A stretch of DNA of 12,503 bases from Spirochaetota bacterium (GTDB taxonomy: Bacteria > Spirochaetota > UBA4802 > UB4802): NCBI GenBank assembly GCA_029548025.1, contig JAKPOE010000197.1:1-12503 (forward strand), written 5' to 3'. How positions within the stretch are numbered: the stretch's first letter is position 1; every line of letters starts with the position of its first letter. Shown here piece after piece: positions 1-8,601 of this stretch. The position numbers and the translations under genes are program-made. Under the pieces are notes generated by a model. The model saw nothing but the letters and a program-made list of their open reading frames with translations, ran no database searches and was not told the DNA's origin.

Positions 1-114
1 TTTCAAAGAATATCTTACATCATCTGTTACTGCCTATAGCATGAAGCATTTCCTGTCAACTATTTTTTTACTTCTGTGAAAAATTTTACCGTAACTATCG
101 CCCATAAAAATTAC
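1..114. other. sequence beyond the cas1-breaking element, no gene seen
   Basis: I translated the minus strand, where the rest of cas1 would be expected, in all three frames. Each is broken by stops and none resembles the Cas1 catalytic domain. On the minus strand a TTGACA-like box (59-54) and a TATAGG box (38-33) are 15 bp apart and point out of the window. This would be a weak promoter at best. Nothing else is evident. Confidence 0.4.
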
Positions 115-149
115 AATGGGGTCAGAGCATGTATAACTTTTTTGGGGCG

Positions 150-230
150 ACAAAAGTTTTATCCTTTCGTAAGGGGATATTTATGCGCTAAATGCCCCCT
201 TACCAACCCCCAAAGCGCACCTCAAACGGC
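150..230. repeat. 81-bp dispersed repeat, copy A
   Basis: This copy aligns without gaps to 8967-9047, with 65 of 81 positions identical by my hand count. Perfect blocks lie at both ends (ACAAAAGTTTTATC and ACCTCAAACGGC) and over GGGATATTTATGCGCT in the middle. Most differences fall in one patch near the right side. Both copies have the same orientation. Copy A lies inside the element that broke cas1; copy B lies just beyond the end of an IS256-type transposase remnant. The repeat may therefore be an insertion-sequence end or a passenger of one. Confidence 0.75.
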
Positions 231-673
231 GGTGTGCCTTGTTTACTGTATGGATTATATATTTGCCTTCGTGCTGCGGAAGACATCCTGTCTTTGTCCT
301 CGCACGAGCCGTATGACGCTACGGCATCCGTGCCTTCGCTGAATTCCTTTAATCCCGCAGGACCCCATTTTAAAATAAAATCATTGTCATTGAGCTTTTC
401 ATACTGTTTTTTACGTAGCAATACATTTTTACTGTCACCAAAGGTAAGTTTGCCATTAAAAAAACCATTTTTATTTAAAAATATAACCTCTATTTTATTA
501 TGGCTTATCATCTTTAAGGCTTCAGCAGTAATTTGAATATTGCCAATAACATACATACGCTGTGTATTATGCGGAAAAAATTTTGCTACAGTACCGTCGG
601 GATATAAAAAGTGAAACACCTTGTTTTGTTTATACAATTTCCCGTAATCAGATATCAAATAAATATCTGCCAT
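200..673 (-). pseudogene. cas1: Cas1 N-terminal domain, truncated by insertion
   Basis: Residues 1-102 match the N-terminal beta domain of Cas1, the integrase that inserts spacers into CRISPR arrays. They show the opening strand pattern MADIYL, the VIGNIQITAEAL segment at 43-54, the IEVIFLNKNG strand at 61-70, and the SKNVLLRKKQY signature at 81-91. From residue 103 the frame runs into the 255-bp inverted-end element and ends after 55 unrelated residues. The C-terminal alpha domain, which carries the catalytic Glu, His and Asp, is absent (intact Cas1 is about 300-340 residues), so spacer integration should be impossible. The start is chosen from GGAG seven bases before the ATG; an in-frame ATG upstream lies within the previous gene. 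Four bases separate it from the CARF-HEPN stop, so it is the third gene of the operon. Confidence 0.85.
302..333. repeat. two-part hairpin inside the 255-bp element
   Basis: GCACG (302-306) pairs with CGTGC (329-333), and GCCGTA (308-313) pairs with TACGGC (320-325). The arms are separated by a small asymmetric bulge (A against ATC), and the loop is TGACGC. It is GC-rich within an AT-rich setting and resembles the imperfect hairpins of REP-type elements. No run of T follows, so it is not a typical rho-independent terminator. Confidence 0.55.
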
Positions 674-677
674 AGTA

Positions 678-1919
678 TTACTCCAATGTAATAAACTCCA
701 ATTCATGATATAATTTTTCAAACTGCTGTAGTGTAAAATAAATGCTGGCTATTTCTTTAATAATTTCTATACATTTCTGTGTTATATCTCTGCATACTGG
801 CACAAAACCATGTGCCAAGATTGAGCCGTTTCGTATGCCCAGTATTTGTTTTACATCCTTTTTTTGCATTATATCATAAATCTTTTTACCTGTTTCATCA
901 TTTAAATCACTTAACAGCTCATAGGATTTACTTAATCCAATTGCTGGTGTATATTTTTCTTTTAAATGTTGCGGCAGTTTTTCAACATCAAGTTTGCTGG
1001 TATCGCTTTTACCATGAGCATCTTTTTGATATATATTTTGTTTATCCAGCAACACCTGTGCAATAAATTCAAGCAAGCGGTACAGCCGTGCCATAGCATC
1101 GTCGTATTTTCCTTCGGCAAAGCGCCTCTCAGCATTTTTCAATAAATCTATAATCAATAAATCAGAAAATTGACTACTTGCTATAGCGTGCAGGTGTCGT
1201 TTCATTATTTCTATTGTTTTTTCAATTTCCTTACTTTCAAGTAATACCACTGCCTGTTTATTTTTTGTTATTGCGGTAAAAATATTTTTTGCCTGTTCAT
1301 GATCAAATTTATCCCATGCATTCAAAGCCTGTGCAAGGGATATATAAAGTTCTACTTCATTGTTAAGGGTTTCATCATGACATATATTTTTTGCTTTTTC
1401 AAATAAATCAATAGCTGCTCCAAACAGATAGTTATTAAAAAATTGTTTTCCAAGCTCAACATACTTTGTTGCATAAATTTGATTGAGTCTAAATGTATTT
1501 ATTTGTTCAGTACCTGTCACTACTCGTCCCTGATTATCCCTGGTGCCAGTTATATAGGATATATAATCACAGCTATTTTCTATTGCAGCTACAATAATAC
1601 CCGCCGACATTGCCTTGGTTCCCGACGTGTAATCAACGGTATTTAATGCATAATTCTTTTTATACTGTGCCATGCTATGGCTAATCTCTTTTTTTATTTT
1701 TTCAAGATTATTTTCATCACTTATAATTTCAACTGTGCTTTTTACCTGCAAGGCATTGTTTAATGCATATATTTCTGGCATGGTTTCATTGCTACTTTTG
1801 TGAGTACAATAAAACACAACAAAGTCAGGGCTTTGGATTCGTATACTTTCCACTATTGCCTGTGCTATATCTGTACGTTCTCTGCCTGTCCCCACAGTTA
1901 TAAACATAACTTTCTTCAT
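678..1919 (-). CDS. CARF-HEPN ribonuclease, Cas02710/Csm6-like
   Basis: The 413-residue protein fits the Cas02710 (TIGR02710) group of CRISPR-associated CARF proteins. The N-terminal Rossmann-like CARF domain opens with FITVGTG (6-12) and carries DYTSGTKAMSAG (96-107), both matching ligand-pocket motifs of this family. Middle residues of about 165-260 look like paired TPR-type helices. The C-terminal part contains RNGSILAH (R363, H370), the R-x6-H active-site pattern of HEPN ribonucleases. In known type III systems, cyclic oligoadenylate made by Cas10 binds CARF and turns on RNA cleavage by HEPN. No Cas10 lies in the window, so the signal source is unknown. The start is set by GAGG (1929-1926), six bases before the ATG; the frame also stays open upstream to 1988. 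The gene begins inside the end of the giant helicase gene (95-base overlap), implying translational coupling. It could instead answer a different nucleotide signal. Confidence 0.85.
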   Translation of the reverse strand: MKKVMFITVGTGRERTDIAQAIVESIRIQSPDFVVFYCTHKSSNETMPEIYALNNALQVKSTVEIISDENNLEKIKKEISHSMAQYKKNYALNTVDYTSGTKAMSAGIIVAAIENSCDYISYITGTRDNQGRVVTGTEQINTFRLNQIYATKYVELGKQFFNNYLFGAAIDLFEKAKNICHDETLNNEVELYISLAQALNAWDKFDHEQAKNIFTAITKNKQAVVLLESKEIEKTIEIMKRHLHAIASSQFSDLLIIDLLKNAERRFAEGKYDDAMARLYRLLEFIAQVLLDKQNIYQKDAHGKSDTSKLDVEKLPQHLKEKYTPAIGLSKSYELLSDLNDETGKKIYDIMQKKDVKQILGIRNGSILAHGFVPVCRDITQKCIEIIKEIASIYFTLQQFEKLYHELEFITLE

Positions 1920-4900
1920 ACAACACCTCGCATTTTTTATATTGATATACTGCATTATCATCTTTACTATCGCCATTAAAAATTGCATCGTTTATCTTTA
2001 TCACAACTGCATGGGGATTAAACAATTTTATAATATTAACCCATTTATTTTCAATGTCATGGACTACTACAATGGCAAAATGGTTAATCATTGGCAGTAT
2101 GTTTTGGGGGTATATGTTATTATTGTTGTTGACGTAGTACTGTATGGCATTGGCAAGATAGTTACCCAAAAACCTTTCTATTTCAAATGAAGCAAGGTGC
2201 TTTTCTACAGCATTTTGATTCTGGAACCTATTATACACATCAAAAACCCTGAAGATACACTGCTGCTTAAAAATATAATTATCGATAGTTTTTGACAATG
2301 CTTCATTGCTGTAGTATGAATAATTTGTTGAGGGCGATGTTGGTACTTTCTTATAGTTGTTGAATAACACATACCGTGTAGTAAAAAATTGTTCAGCATA
2401 ATGAGCTATCTCTTGATAGGTGATATTCTTATAGCCTGTATTCTTTAATTCTTTTTTTACATATCCGGCAGCTTCTTCAACAACTTCTTTGCAAAATTTA
2501 TCACTATCCATAGTAACACCGCCATCTAAATGCCGTGTGCCATTATTTTTTTGCATGTATTCTATATAATCTTTATTGTCAAAGGTTTCAAACCCTGTAA
2601 AATAAGAGCTAATAACCAGCATATAGAGTATAAAACTTGCAACTGTATAGGCTTTATGCTGTTGCCTGTCAAACGCTTCATAATTATTAATTGCATCGCG
2701 ATGCTCGCTTGTTTTTGTTATGGTAACACAGTCTGATAGTTTATGTACCGGTATCCTGATGGATTCTAACAGCAAAAGCATAAACTCAGTATACATGACA
2801 CTTTTAAGAGTAATAATCGGTACATCATCTGGCTTTTTAATGCTGACAACATACTGTTGTATTAGTTGTTTTTGCAATTTTTTTACTTCTGATGCAATAT
2901 AGGCAATGACATCTTCAATAGTGTATTTACCATCTTGTTTTTTAAAGGTGTTGGCAGTAGTACCAGCAATTGATAAAAAACAGTTATTGTATTCACACGC
3001 TTGCTCACCAAAATCCTTGTTTTGTATTAGCAACATTTTATCATAACTATCTTTCAGGAAAAATTCTTCAAAAAAATTACGCCGTTTATCAAAAACATCT
3101 TTATCATCTTTACCATCTTTACCATCTTTACCATCTTTAGTAGATAGCCCATCCAATATATATTGTTGCACCAGCAGTTTCATTGATGCCTTTTTGGTGT
3201 TGTAGATAGTTTCAATCTCTTCCCACGCTGTATTGATATGCTCTAAAGGCGATTTATTGATGTCATATACTTTTACCGTATAGCTTGGTTCAAAATCGTT
3301 ATTATTTGATGAGTCCAGAATCCCAAGTATTTGAAGCAAACCAATATTATAACGAAATGTATATGTGTTGACACTTTTTTTGCCATGGTTAACACAATCT
3401 TCTTCGTATCTGGTCCATAACTCGTATATTGAACAACGCTTTGATGTCGCGCATACTGGGCTGGCTAAAAATTCTATTATCCCTATTATTTCATCCCTGT
3501 ATTTTTTAAAGGTGTATTTCAACCCATCTATAGCCTCAATGAGTTTATCTTCACCTGCATCTCTGTGAAGGATAAAATTTAATGCAGGGTACTTCATTGT
3601 TATGGTTACAAATTCATTGTTTTTATTTTTCTTATTTCTCGTATTTTTATTATATTTACCGTCAATATACTGTTTTACTATTAATGATACTATAAGCTCA
3701 AGCGTATTCATATTTATAGTTTTGTTATGATCACCAGTTAACATCTTTCTGAAATCTATTCTACAGGTTGTGCCATAACCATCCTGTTTAGTTGAAACGC
3801 TGTAGTTTTCGCATACCTTTATCATTTTATCAAATAATGCTGTTAATCCGCCCACAGCTTTTTTATCGTTCAAATAGTAGCTTTTAACATCATCTATGCG
3901 TATAACCTCATGTGTTATCAAAGTGCTTAATGCCCGGTATAAATCATTTTGACTGAAATGATAGTTGCCATCCTTTTTTAGCATGTTATTTAAATGTTGA
4001 TGTGTAATTTCAACATAGCTTTTGCTTTCCGGGCTTTGTTGTTCTTTGTACCTGCAAAGGCATTTATGCACACTCCAGATTACCTTATTTAATGTACTGT
4101 CACTGGTAAAGGAATAATGAATCTTTGGCTTAAGTATTTTATAGGTTAATGATGCCTTTTCCTTTGAATAGCACCAATATCCTTTCATATCACCATGGTA
4201 ATAGTCGCTCATATAAAAAAGAAGTGAATCCACCTTATTGGAAGCATCGTTATTTTGATCAATAAAAAGTGCATGGAGCATGGTTCCATTAACATAGCAG
4301 TCTTTACTTTTATCAGGCTGCTGTTGCAAAAATACTGCAATGCCATTATAAATAGTTGAGAAATCATACAACCGTATCCTATCCCTTCCCATTAAATATT
4401 GAACTCTTTGATAGTCATTTTCCAATTTATTGGATGTATTTTTGGTAATCAATTTTTTTTGATACAGTAAAAGGCAGTATGAGTTTTTACCATCTCTGCC
4501 TGCCCTTCCCGATTCCTGATAGTAGGCTTCAATACCCTGGGGTAAATCATAATGGATTACTATGCGTATATCTGGCACATCAACACCCATACCAAAGGCA
4601 GTTGTTGCACATATACCGTCAATGCCATCACCCGCTTTAAATCTATTCTGTATGTCTTCTTTCTGGTATTGTTCAAGTTTTGCATTAAATGGCTTAAACG
4701 TGTAATTGGTATTGCTGGTTAAATATTCAGATAATGTATTGGTTAAGTTAACCGATGAACAGTAGATGATAGTTTTATATTTTTTATCAGTAGATGTATC
4801 TTTAAGTATTGATTGCTTATGTTCATTTGCTATATACCGTGCAGGATTTTTAAAAAAATTTACCAAAAATGTAACCTTTTGTTCATCAAGATTATAATTT

Positions 4901-7900
4901 TCTAATTTAGTTCCAGATTCAAATGTCTTTACATGATAATAAAGGTTATCACGTATTGTTGTACACAGCAGCGCTCTGTCGCGGGATATATCCATCTCCA
5001 TGATTTTTATAATATCATGTACAACCGATAGGTTTTCAAACTTGCTTATCTTTGCAGTTGCAGTAAACGCTGCAACAGGAAAATCACGGTATTTAAAAAT
5101 TTGCTTTATTGTGCTTGCTACTATGTGATAATCAATACGGAAATCATGTCCCCACTGCGATAAGCTATGAGCTTCGTCCACCACCAAAAATGAGGGCGGG
5201 CGCCGTCCTATCATATCCTGAAAATTTTTTGACTGAACAATCATCTCGGGCGATACATATATAATATTTATAAAACCTTCTAAAATAAGGTTTTTTATTA
5301 CACTGCGCGATTCACTTTCCAGAGTGGAATTAAACTGAGCAACGGAGTAAACACCATGCTTGTGCAGTCCATCAACCTGGTCCTTCATCAATGCAATAAG
5401 CGGGGATATTACTATTGTTAGCTCTGGTTCTAACTCCTGTGAAAGGATAATTGCAGGTATTTGATATATGAGCGACTTTCCAATGCCAGTAGCTGCAATA
5501 ACAAGCGAATCTTTATCCTTACAATTGGGATCATGGAATGAACGCATAACATAATGGATAATATCATCCTGCCTTATAACACCACTATTGCTGATGATAT
5601 ATTCTTTATCCGGGAATGCTTTTATGTCTTTATTAAATATCTTAAAGGTTTTGTCTTTACCCCAGTGTTTGTGCAATAACATGGTGTAAAGGTCTTTATT
5701 TAATTGTAAATACTCTTTACCCATAATTTCATCAACAAGCTCATTTTTTACCAGGTTTTCAACATGCACCATGCTTTCCTCAACCAGGTCATTGCTTTTA
5801 AAAATTTCTTCAAACTTTTTATGCATTCGCTGGTTTCCTGGTAATAATAAGCTGCTGGTATCCATAAGTGTAACGGCAACAGTATCAATGGTATTATTTA
5901 AAAGCATGGTATATAGTACATTCATAGCATTTAAAAAAGGGTAGGTATATATAAAGGCTCCCAGCACCTTATCCGCTTCTGCACTACCAAAGTGCTTAAC
6001 AAATAGTTGCAACATTTCAATATTTTCATTTAACAACAACTCCTCTATATGTTGTTTTCGCCACTGGTTAATAGACGGAGCATCATACCCCAGCGACAAA
6101 CGGGGTACTATAACATAATCAATATTGCCACCCTTTATACTGTTAACATCATATATGGTAGTAATAACAATGTAATTACTATGGTAAGTTATATTCTTTT
6201 CAAAAAAACGCGGGGGGATGGTATCGGTTCTAAAGATAGTGGTATTAAAATATCGCGTACAATAGTTGTAGTAAAAATCACGCTCTTCATCGTTAGTGCA
6301 TATAATAACAATTTTCCCTTTTATAGCATCTGTCCCGGCAAGGTTATGGATGATGTCAAGTGCATTTTTACGATACACCGCAGTATTAAACTTTGTTTGT
6401 TTTAAATTTGATCGGTACGCCTTTAGCTTTACCGGAACAAGTTTATCTTTTTTTTCAAAAATGGCATCATCGTCTATGCCAAACATTATTTTATAGCATA
6501 ATGCGCCCTCATTAGATTTATCTACAAAGTGTGCTAAAAAGTGCATGGATGAAGCCTCTGAAAAGAGGGTATCAATATCTGCCTTCCAGTACAGCGGTTC
6601 AAAAATCAATTTCCATGTATTGCCCGCTTTACCTATACAGGGAACATACTCAAACTTGTTTAACGTATTTATCCTGGTAAAAAGTGTTGTTGCCCATTTA
6701 CCATCGCTGGTATGTATAAGGGGTAAAAGTTCATGTAAAAATTGTTCATAATTATTATAGGCAGTATTGTGTATAATATAATCGCGTGTAATATACACTT
6801 TATTGCTATCCTCAAGCCCAAGCTTATTAATAATGTCACTGGTAAGTTCTATATCAGCCTGTTTTGAAAGGAGCCTGGTAAAAAGGTTATCGTATTGATG
6901 TATGCTGTTAAACACTACATGCCGTGAAGCAAATATAGTTTTACTAAGTTTCATGGTGTTAAAACCACCGATATTTAAAAAAACATATTTTGCATTGCTT
7001 TTAATATCAGGGCTACCATGGCATATACAGCTTTCCATAATAGTTTGCAGCTGATGCATCAATGAACCCTGCTTATGCTCAGCAATAAACAGAGGAAGCG
7101 AAATAAGTGAGGTAGTACTTACATTGTACAGTAGTAGTGATTGAATATACAGCTGTAGTACATCATGGGATGGTTTTACCTGTTTAAGCTTATCGCTATC
7201 AATATGGAATTCTTCTGAATCTAAAAATACTGAATTGCTTATATCATCAATGGTAATAATTTTATCCAATAACAATTGCGCAACGGTATTTCGCATATCC
7301 TTTGCTGTTTTAAAAATAAAAGCAAATTGGTCGTCGGGAGTTGCAGCTATAAGCTGTTGTATAATATCAGTGGTATCATTACATTCTATAATCCCTTTTG
7401 TATGGGATGCAATAAATTTACGCAAACTATCGCCACAATGACGTTTTGCTTTTTTGTCATGTGCTATAGCTGTTACATTGGTAAGATGTTTTAAAAAATG
7501 CCCTTTATGAAATGATGTAAGCTCTTTTATTTTGCACCACACATCCCATGCAGCATACGAATCGGCTATTGCAGTATGACGCTTTTCAATGGACATCCCA
7601 ACCAAACGCCTGAACGCATCATCCAGCGATGAGCCATCATTGATTGGATAAAGGATGTTGTACACCCATAATAGATCAACTATCTCATAGGGATTTGAAA
7701 AAGAAAAATTATTGTGCGATAGTATGTCTAAATCAAAATCCAGAATGTTATAACCAATGACCCTGAGCATGCATATAGCATCCAGCTTTTTTAACTGGCT
7801 CAGCGAATCAATAGTACTGATTACCAGACCCCTGCAGCACAGCAAAGCACCAACCTGCTGGATATCAGTGCTTTTAACTGCAACCTCACAATCAAACACA

Positions 7901-8601
7901 AGCTCATATAATTCATCGCTATCAGGAAATTTCCAGAAATTATTTTTTGACAAAAGTGGTATAACATCTGCAGCAGTAGTTCTGTTATAGGTAGCAAAGG
8001 TGTTTACCAATGTATCATAGCTTGTAATTATGCCCTGCGCATTTTGGTAAATGGTGTTATTGTAAAAAAGTTTAGCAAGCCACCGGGTAAATGCTGTATA
8101 ATTGCTTAACGGCTCCAGTAGTCTAAAATACCACTCAAGGCATATATTGTTTTTTGGCCAACTTTTTGCTGTTTCATTGCTATGACATAGTATTGTAATG
8201 CTGGCTGTTTTGTTAAAATGTACAATGTCATCCAGTGTAAAATTATCATCACAAAAAGTGGATGTACATATTGCATACTGTCCCTGTGATAGTTCAACAG
8301 CTATGGAATGTAAAAAAACCTTTTCAAGAACATCACGCGAATATGTATCAATAAAAATTTGTATAAAAGCAAAATCAAGTGGAGTAAATTGCGAATGGGT
8401 AAAGTTTTCCTTTTTACATTTATTGTATATAGCAATAAGTATGGATTTTGATTTGAATATGGTTTTAACAGGGTTATTGCCCGCCAATAATCTTCGGTTT
8501 TTATAAACACTCTTTGCACAGTAATACCACGATTTTTTAGTTAAATCATGCAGTTTTTTAGTATAGTATGCCAGATTTAGTGTTACTGTGCTGTTATCCA
8601 T
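1825..8601 (-). CDS. giant DEDDh exonuclease - DinG-like segment - RecQ helicase fusion
   Basis: A 2258-residue protein with an unassigned N-terminus (1-230). A DEDDh 3'-5' exonuclease follows: VFDCEV (D237, E239), GYNILDFD (N285, D290) and HTAIAD (H342, D347), all catalytic residues present. Residues of about 500-850 resemble the later part of DinG/XPD helicases: LIFEPLYWKADID near W672, VIICTND near 765, VPRLSLGYDAP near 834. I see no Walker A or DEAH there, so this part looks dead. A full RecQ-type SF2 core spans about 1010-1400: ATGIGKS (K1042), VVDEAHSLSQWGHDF (D1142-H1145), AFTATA, TTAFGMGVD and QESGRAGRDG (Q1362 to G1371). The canonical RecQ zinc cysteines are not seen; a winged-helix-like stretch may lie near 1480-1600. 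About 700 C-terminal residues are unassigned and include a KDG repeat (1822-1835). It should unwind DNA 3' to 5' and trim 3' ends. It is the first gene of the operon. The start is the only nearby ATG; the frame upstream stays open to 8661 without a start. Confidence 0.85.
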   Translation of the reverse strand: MDNSTVTLNLAYYTKKLHDLTKKSWYYCAKSVYKNRRLLAGNNPVKTIFKSKSILIAIYNKCKKENFTHSQFTPLDFAFIQIFIDTYSRDVLEKVFLHSIAVELSQGQYAICTSTFCDDNFTLDDIVHFNKTASITILCHSNETAKSWPKNNICLEWYFRLLEPLSNYTAFTRWLAKLFYNNTIYQNAQGIITSYDTLVNTFATYNRTTAADVIPLLSKNNFWKFPDSDELYELVFDCEVAVKSTDIQQVGALLCCRGLVISTIDSLSQLKKLDAICMLRVIGYNILDFDLDILSHNNFSFSNPYEIVDLLWVYNILYPINDGSSLDDAFRRLVGMSIEKRHTAIADSYAAWDVWCKIKELTSFHKGHFLKHLTNVTAIAHDKKAKRHCGDSLRKFIASHTKGIIECNDTTDIIQQLIAATPDDQFAFIFKTAKDMRNTVAQLLLDKIITIDDISNSVFLDSEEFHIDSDKLKQVKPSHDVLQLYIQSLLLYNVSTTSLISLPLFIAEHKQGSLMHQLQTIMESCICHGSPDIKSNAKYVFLNIGGFNTMKLSKTIFASRHVVFNSIHQYDNLFTRLLSKQADIELTSDIINKLGLEDSNKVYITRDYIIHNTAYNNYEQFLHELLPLIHTSDGKWATTLFTRINTLNKFEYVPCIGKAGNTWKLIFEPLYWKADIDTLFSEASSMHFLAHFVDKSNEGALCYKIMFGIDDDAIFEKKDKLVPVKLKAYRSNLKQTKFNTAVYRKNALDIIHNLAGTDAIKGKIVIICTNDEERDFYYNYCTRYFNTTIFRTDTIPPRFFEKNITYHSNYIVITTIYDVNSIKGGNIDYVIVPRLSLGYDAPSINQWRKQHIEELLLNENIEMLQLFVKHFGSAEADKVLGAFIYTYPFLNAMNVLYTMLLNNTIDTVAVTLMDTSSLLLPGNQRMHKKFEEIFKSNDLVEESMVHVENLVKNELVDEIMGKEYLQLNKDLYTMLLHKHWGKDKTFKIFNKDIKAFPDKEYIISNSGVIRQDDIIHYVMRSFHDPNCKDKDSLVIAATGIGKSLIYQIPAIILSQELEPELTIVISPLIALMKDQVDGLHKHGVYSVAQFNSTLESESRSVIKNLILEGFINIIYVSPEMIVQSKNFQDMIGRRPPSFLVVDEAHSLSQWGHDFRIDYHIVASTIKQIFKYRDFPVAAFTATAKISKFENLSVVHDIIKIMEMDISRDRALLCTTIRDNLYYHVKTFESGTKLENYNLDEQKVTFLVNFFKNPARYIANEHKQSILKDTSTDKKYKTIIYCSSVNLTNTLSEYLTSNTNYTFKPFNAKLEQYQKEDIQNRFKAGDGIDGICATTAFGMGVDVPDIRIVIHYDLPQGIEAYYQESGRAGRDGKNSYCLLLYQKKLITKNTSNKLENDYQRVQYLMGRDRIRLYDFSTIYNGIAVFLQQQPDKSKDCYVNGTMLHALFIDQNNDASNKVDSLLFYMSDYYHGDMKGYWCYSKEKASLTYKILKPKIHYSFTSDSTLNKVIWSVHKCLCRYKEQQSPESKSYVEITHQHLNNMLKKDGNYHFSQNDLYRALSTLITHEVIRIDDVKSYYLNDKKAVGGLTALFDKMIKVCENYSVSTKQDGYGTTCRIDFRKMLTGDHNKTINMNTLELIVSLIVKQYIDGKYNKNTRNKKNKNNEFVTITMKYPALNFILHRDAGEDKLIEAIDGLKYTFKKYRDEIIGIIEFLASPVCATSKRCSIYELWTRYEEDCVNHGKKSVNTYTFRYNIGLLQILGILDSSNNNDFEPSYTVKVYDINKSPLEHINTAWEEIETIYNTKKASMKLLVQQYILDGLSTKDGKDGKDGKDDKDVFDKRRNFFEEFFLKDSYDKMLLIQNKDFGEQACEYNNCFLSIAGTTANTFKKQDGKYTIEDVIAYIASEVKKLQKQLIQQYVVSIKKPDDVPIITLKSVMYTEFMLLLLESIRIPVHKLSDCVTITKTSEHRDAINNYEAFDRQQHKAYTVASFILYMLVISSYFTGFETFDNKDYIEYMQKNNGTRHLDGGVTMDSDKFCKEVVEEAAGYVKKELKNTGYKNITYQEIAHYAEQFFTTRYVLFNNYKKVPTSPSTNYSYYSNEALSKTIDNYIFKQQCIFRVFDVYNRFQNQNAVEKHLASFEIERFLGNYLANAIQYYVNNNNNIYPQNILPMINHFAIVVVHDIENKWVNIIKLFNPHAVVIKINDAIFNGDSKDDNAVYQYKKCEVLYEESYVYNCGDRQRTYRYSTGNSGKYTNPKP
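1926..1929 (-). promoter_or_regulatory. ribosome binding site deciding the CARF-HEPN start
   Basis: GAGG lies six bases before the ATG at 1919-1917 and inside the 3' end of the giant gene. It favours this ATG over upstream in-frame ATGs at 1988, 1976, 1961 and 1955, none of which is needed by the CARF fold, which starts at MKKVMFITVGTG. Confidence 0.65.
3096..3140. repeat. 9-bp tandem repeat, five units, within the giant gene
   Basis: Five head-to-tail copies of CATCTTTAC, with one change in the first and one in the last, encode K-D-G triplets (last D-D) at residues 1822-1835. The unit length keeps the frame, so gain or loss of copies would only alter linker length. It probably marks a flexible, charged linker between two parts of the unassigned C-terminal region. 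Confidence 0.85.

Larger units (their letters stand above)
115..369. mobile_element. 255-bp MITE-like element with inverted ends, inserted in cas1
   Basis: The left end AATGGGGTC (115-123) and right end GACCCCATT (361-369) form a perfect 9-bp inverted repeat. Cas1 similarity stops exactly where the right end begins. The left end continues as GGGGTCAGAGC, the same word as at the two ends of the element at 8602-8768. The interior holds a two-part hairpin (302-333) and a 5-bp hairpin (281-293), plus the 81-bp repeat shared with 8967-9047. No transposase is encoded, so it would be non-autonomous. No clear target duplication is seen. From memory, GGGGTCAGAG words often flank REP-associated (Y1) tyrosine transposases in diverse bacteria; that link is recall, not shown here. 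Confidence 0.6.

Noticed and set aside
300..340. Group II intron domain V (GAGCCGTATG-like start)
   Set aside because: The opening bases look alike, but the hairpin lacks the expected domain V stem, bulge and 3' strand, and no reverse transcriptase or intron boundaries are present.
76..342. 88-codon plus-strand open frame
   Set aside because: It is created by the 255-bp element and its left end; no ribosome site, no family motif, and the hairpin at 302-333 runs through it.
678..1988. Longer start for the CARF-HEPN gene at 1988
   Set aside because: The extra 23 residues lie inside the giant's coding sequence, lack a good ribosome site, and precede a CARF fold that begins naturally at MKKVMFITVG.
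8198..8506. 102-codon plus-strand open frame, and similar plus-strand frames across 1825-8601
   Set aside because: They are antisense to the giant gene, whose exonuclease and helicase motifs fix the coding strand.
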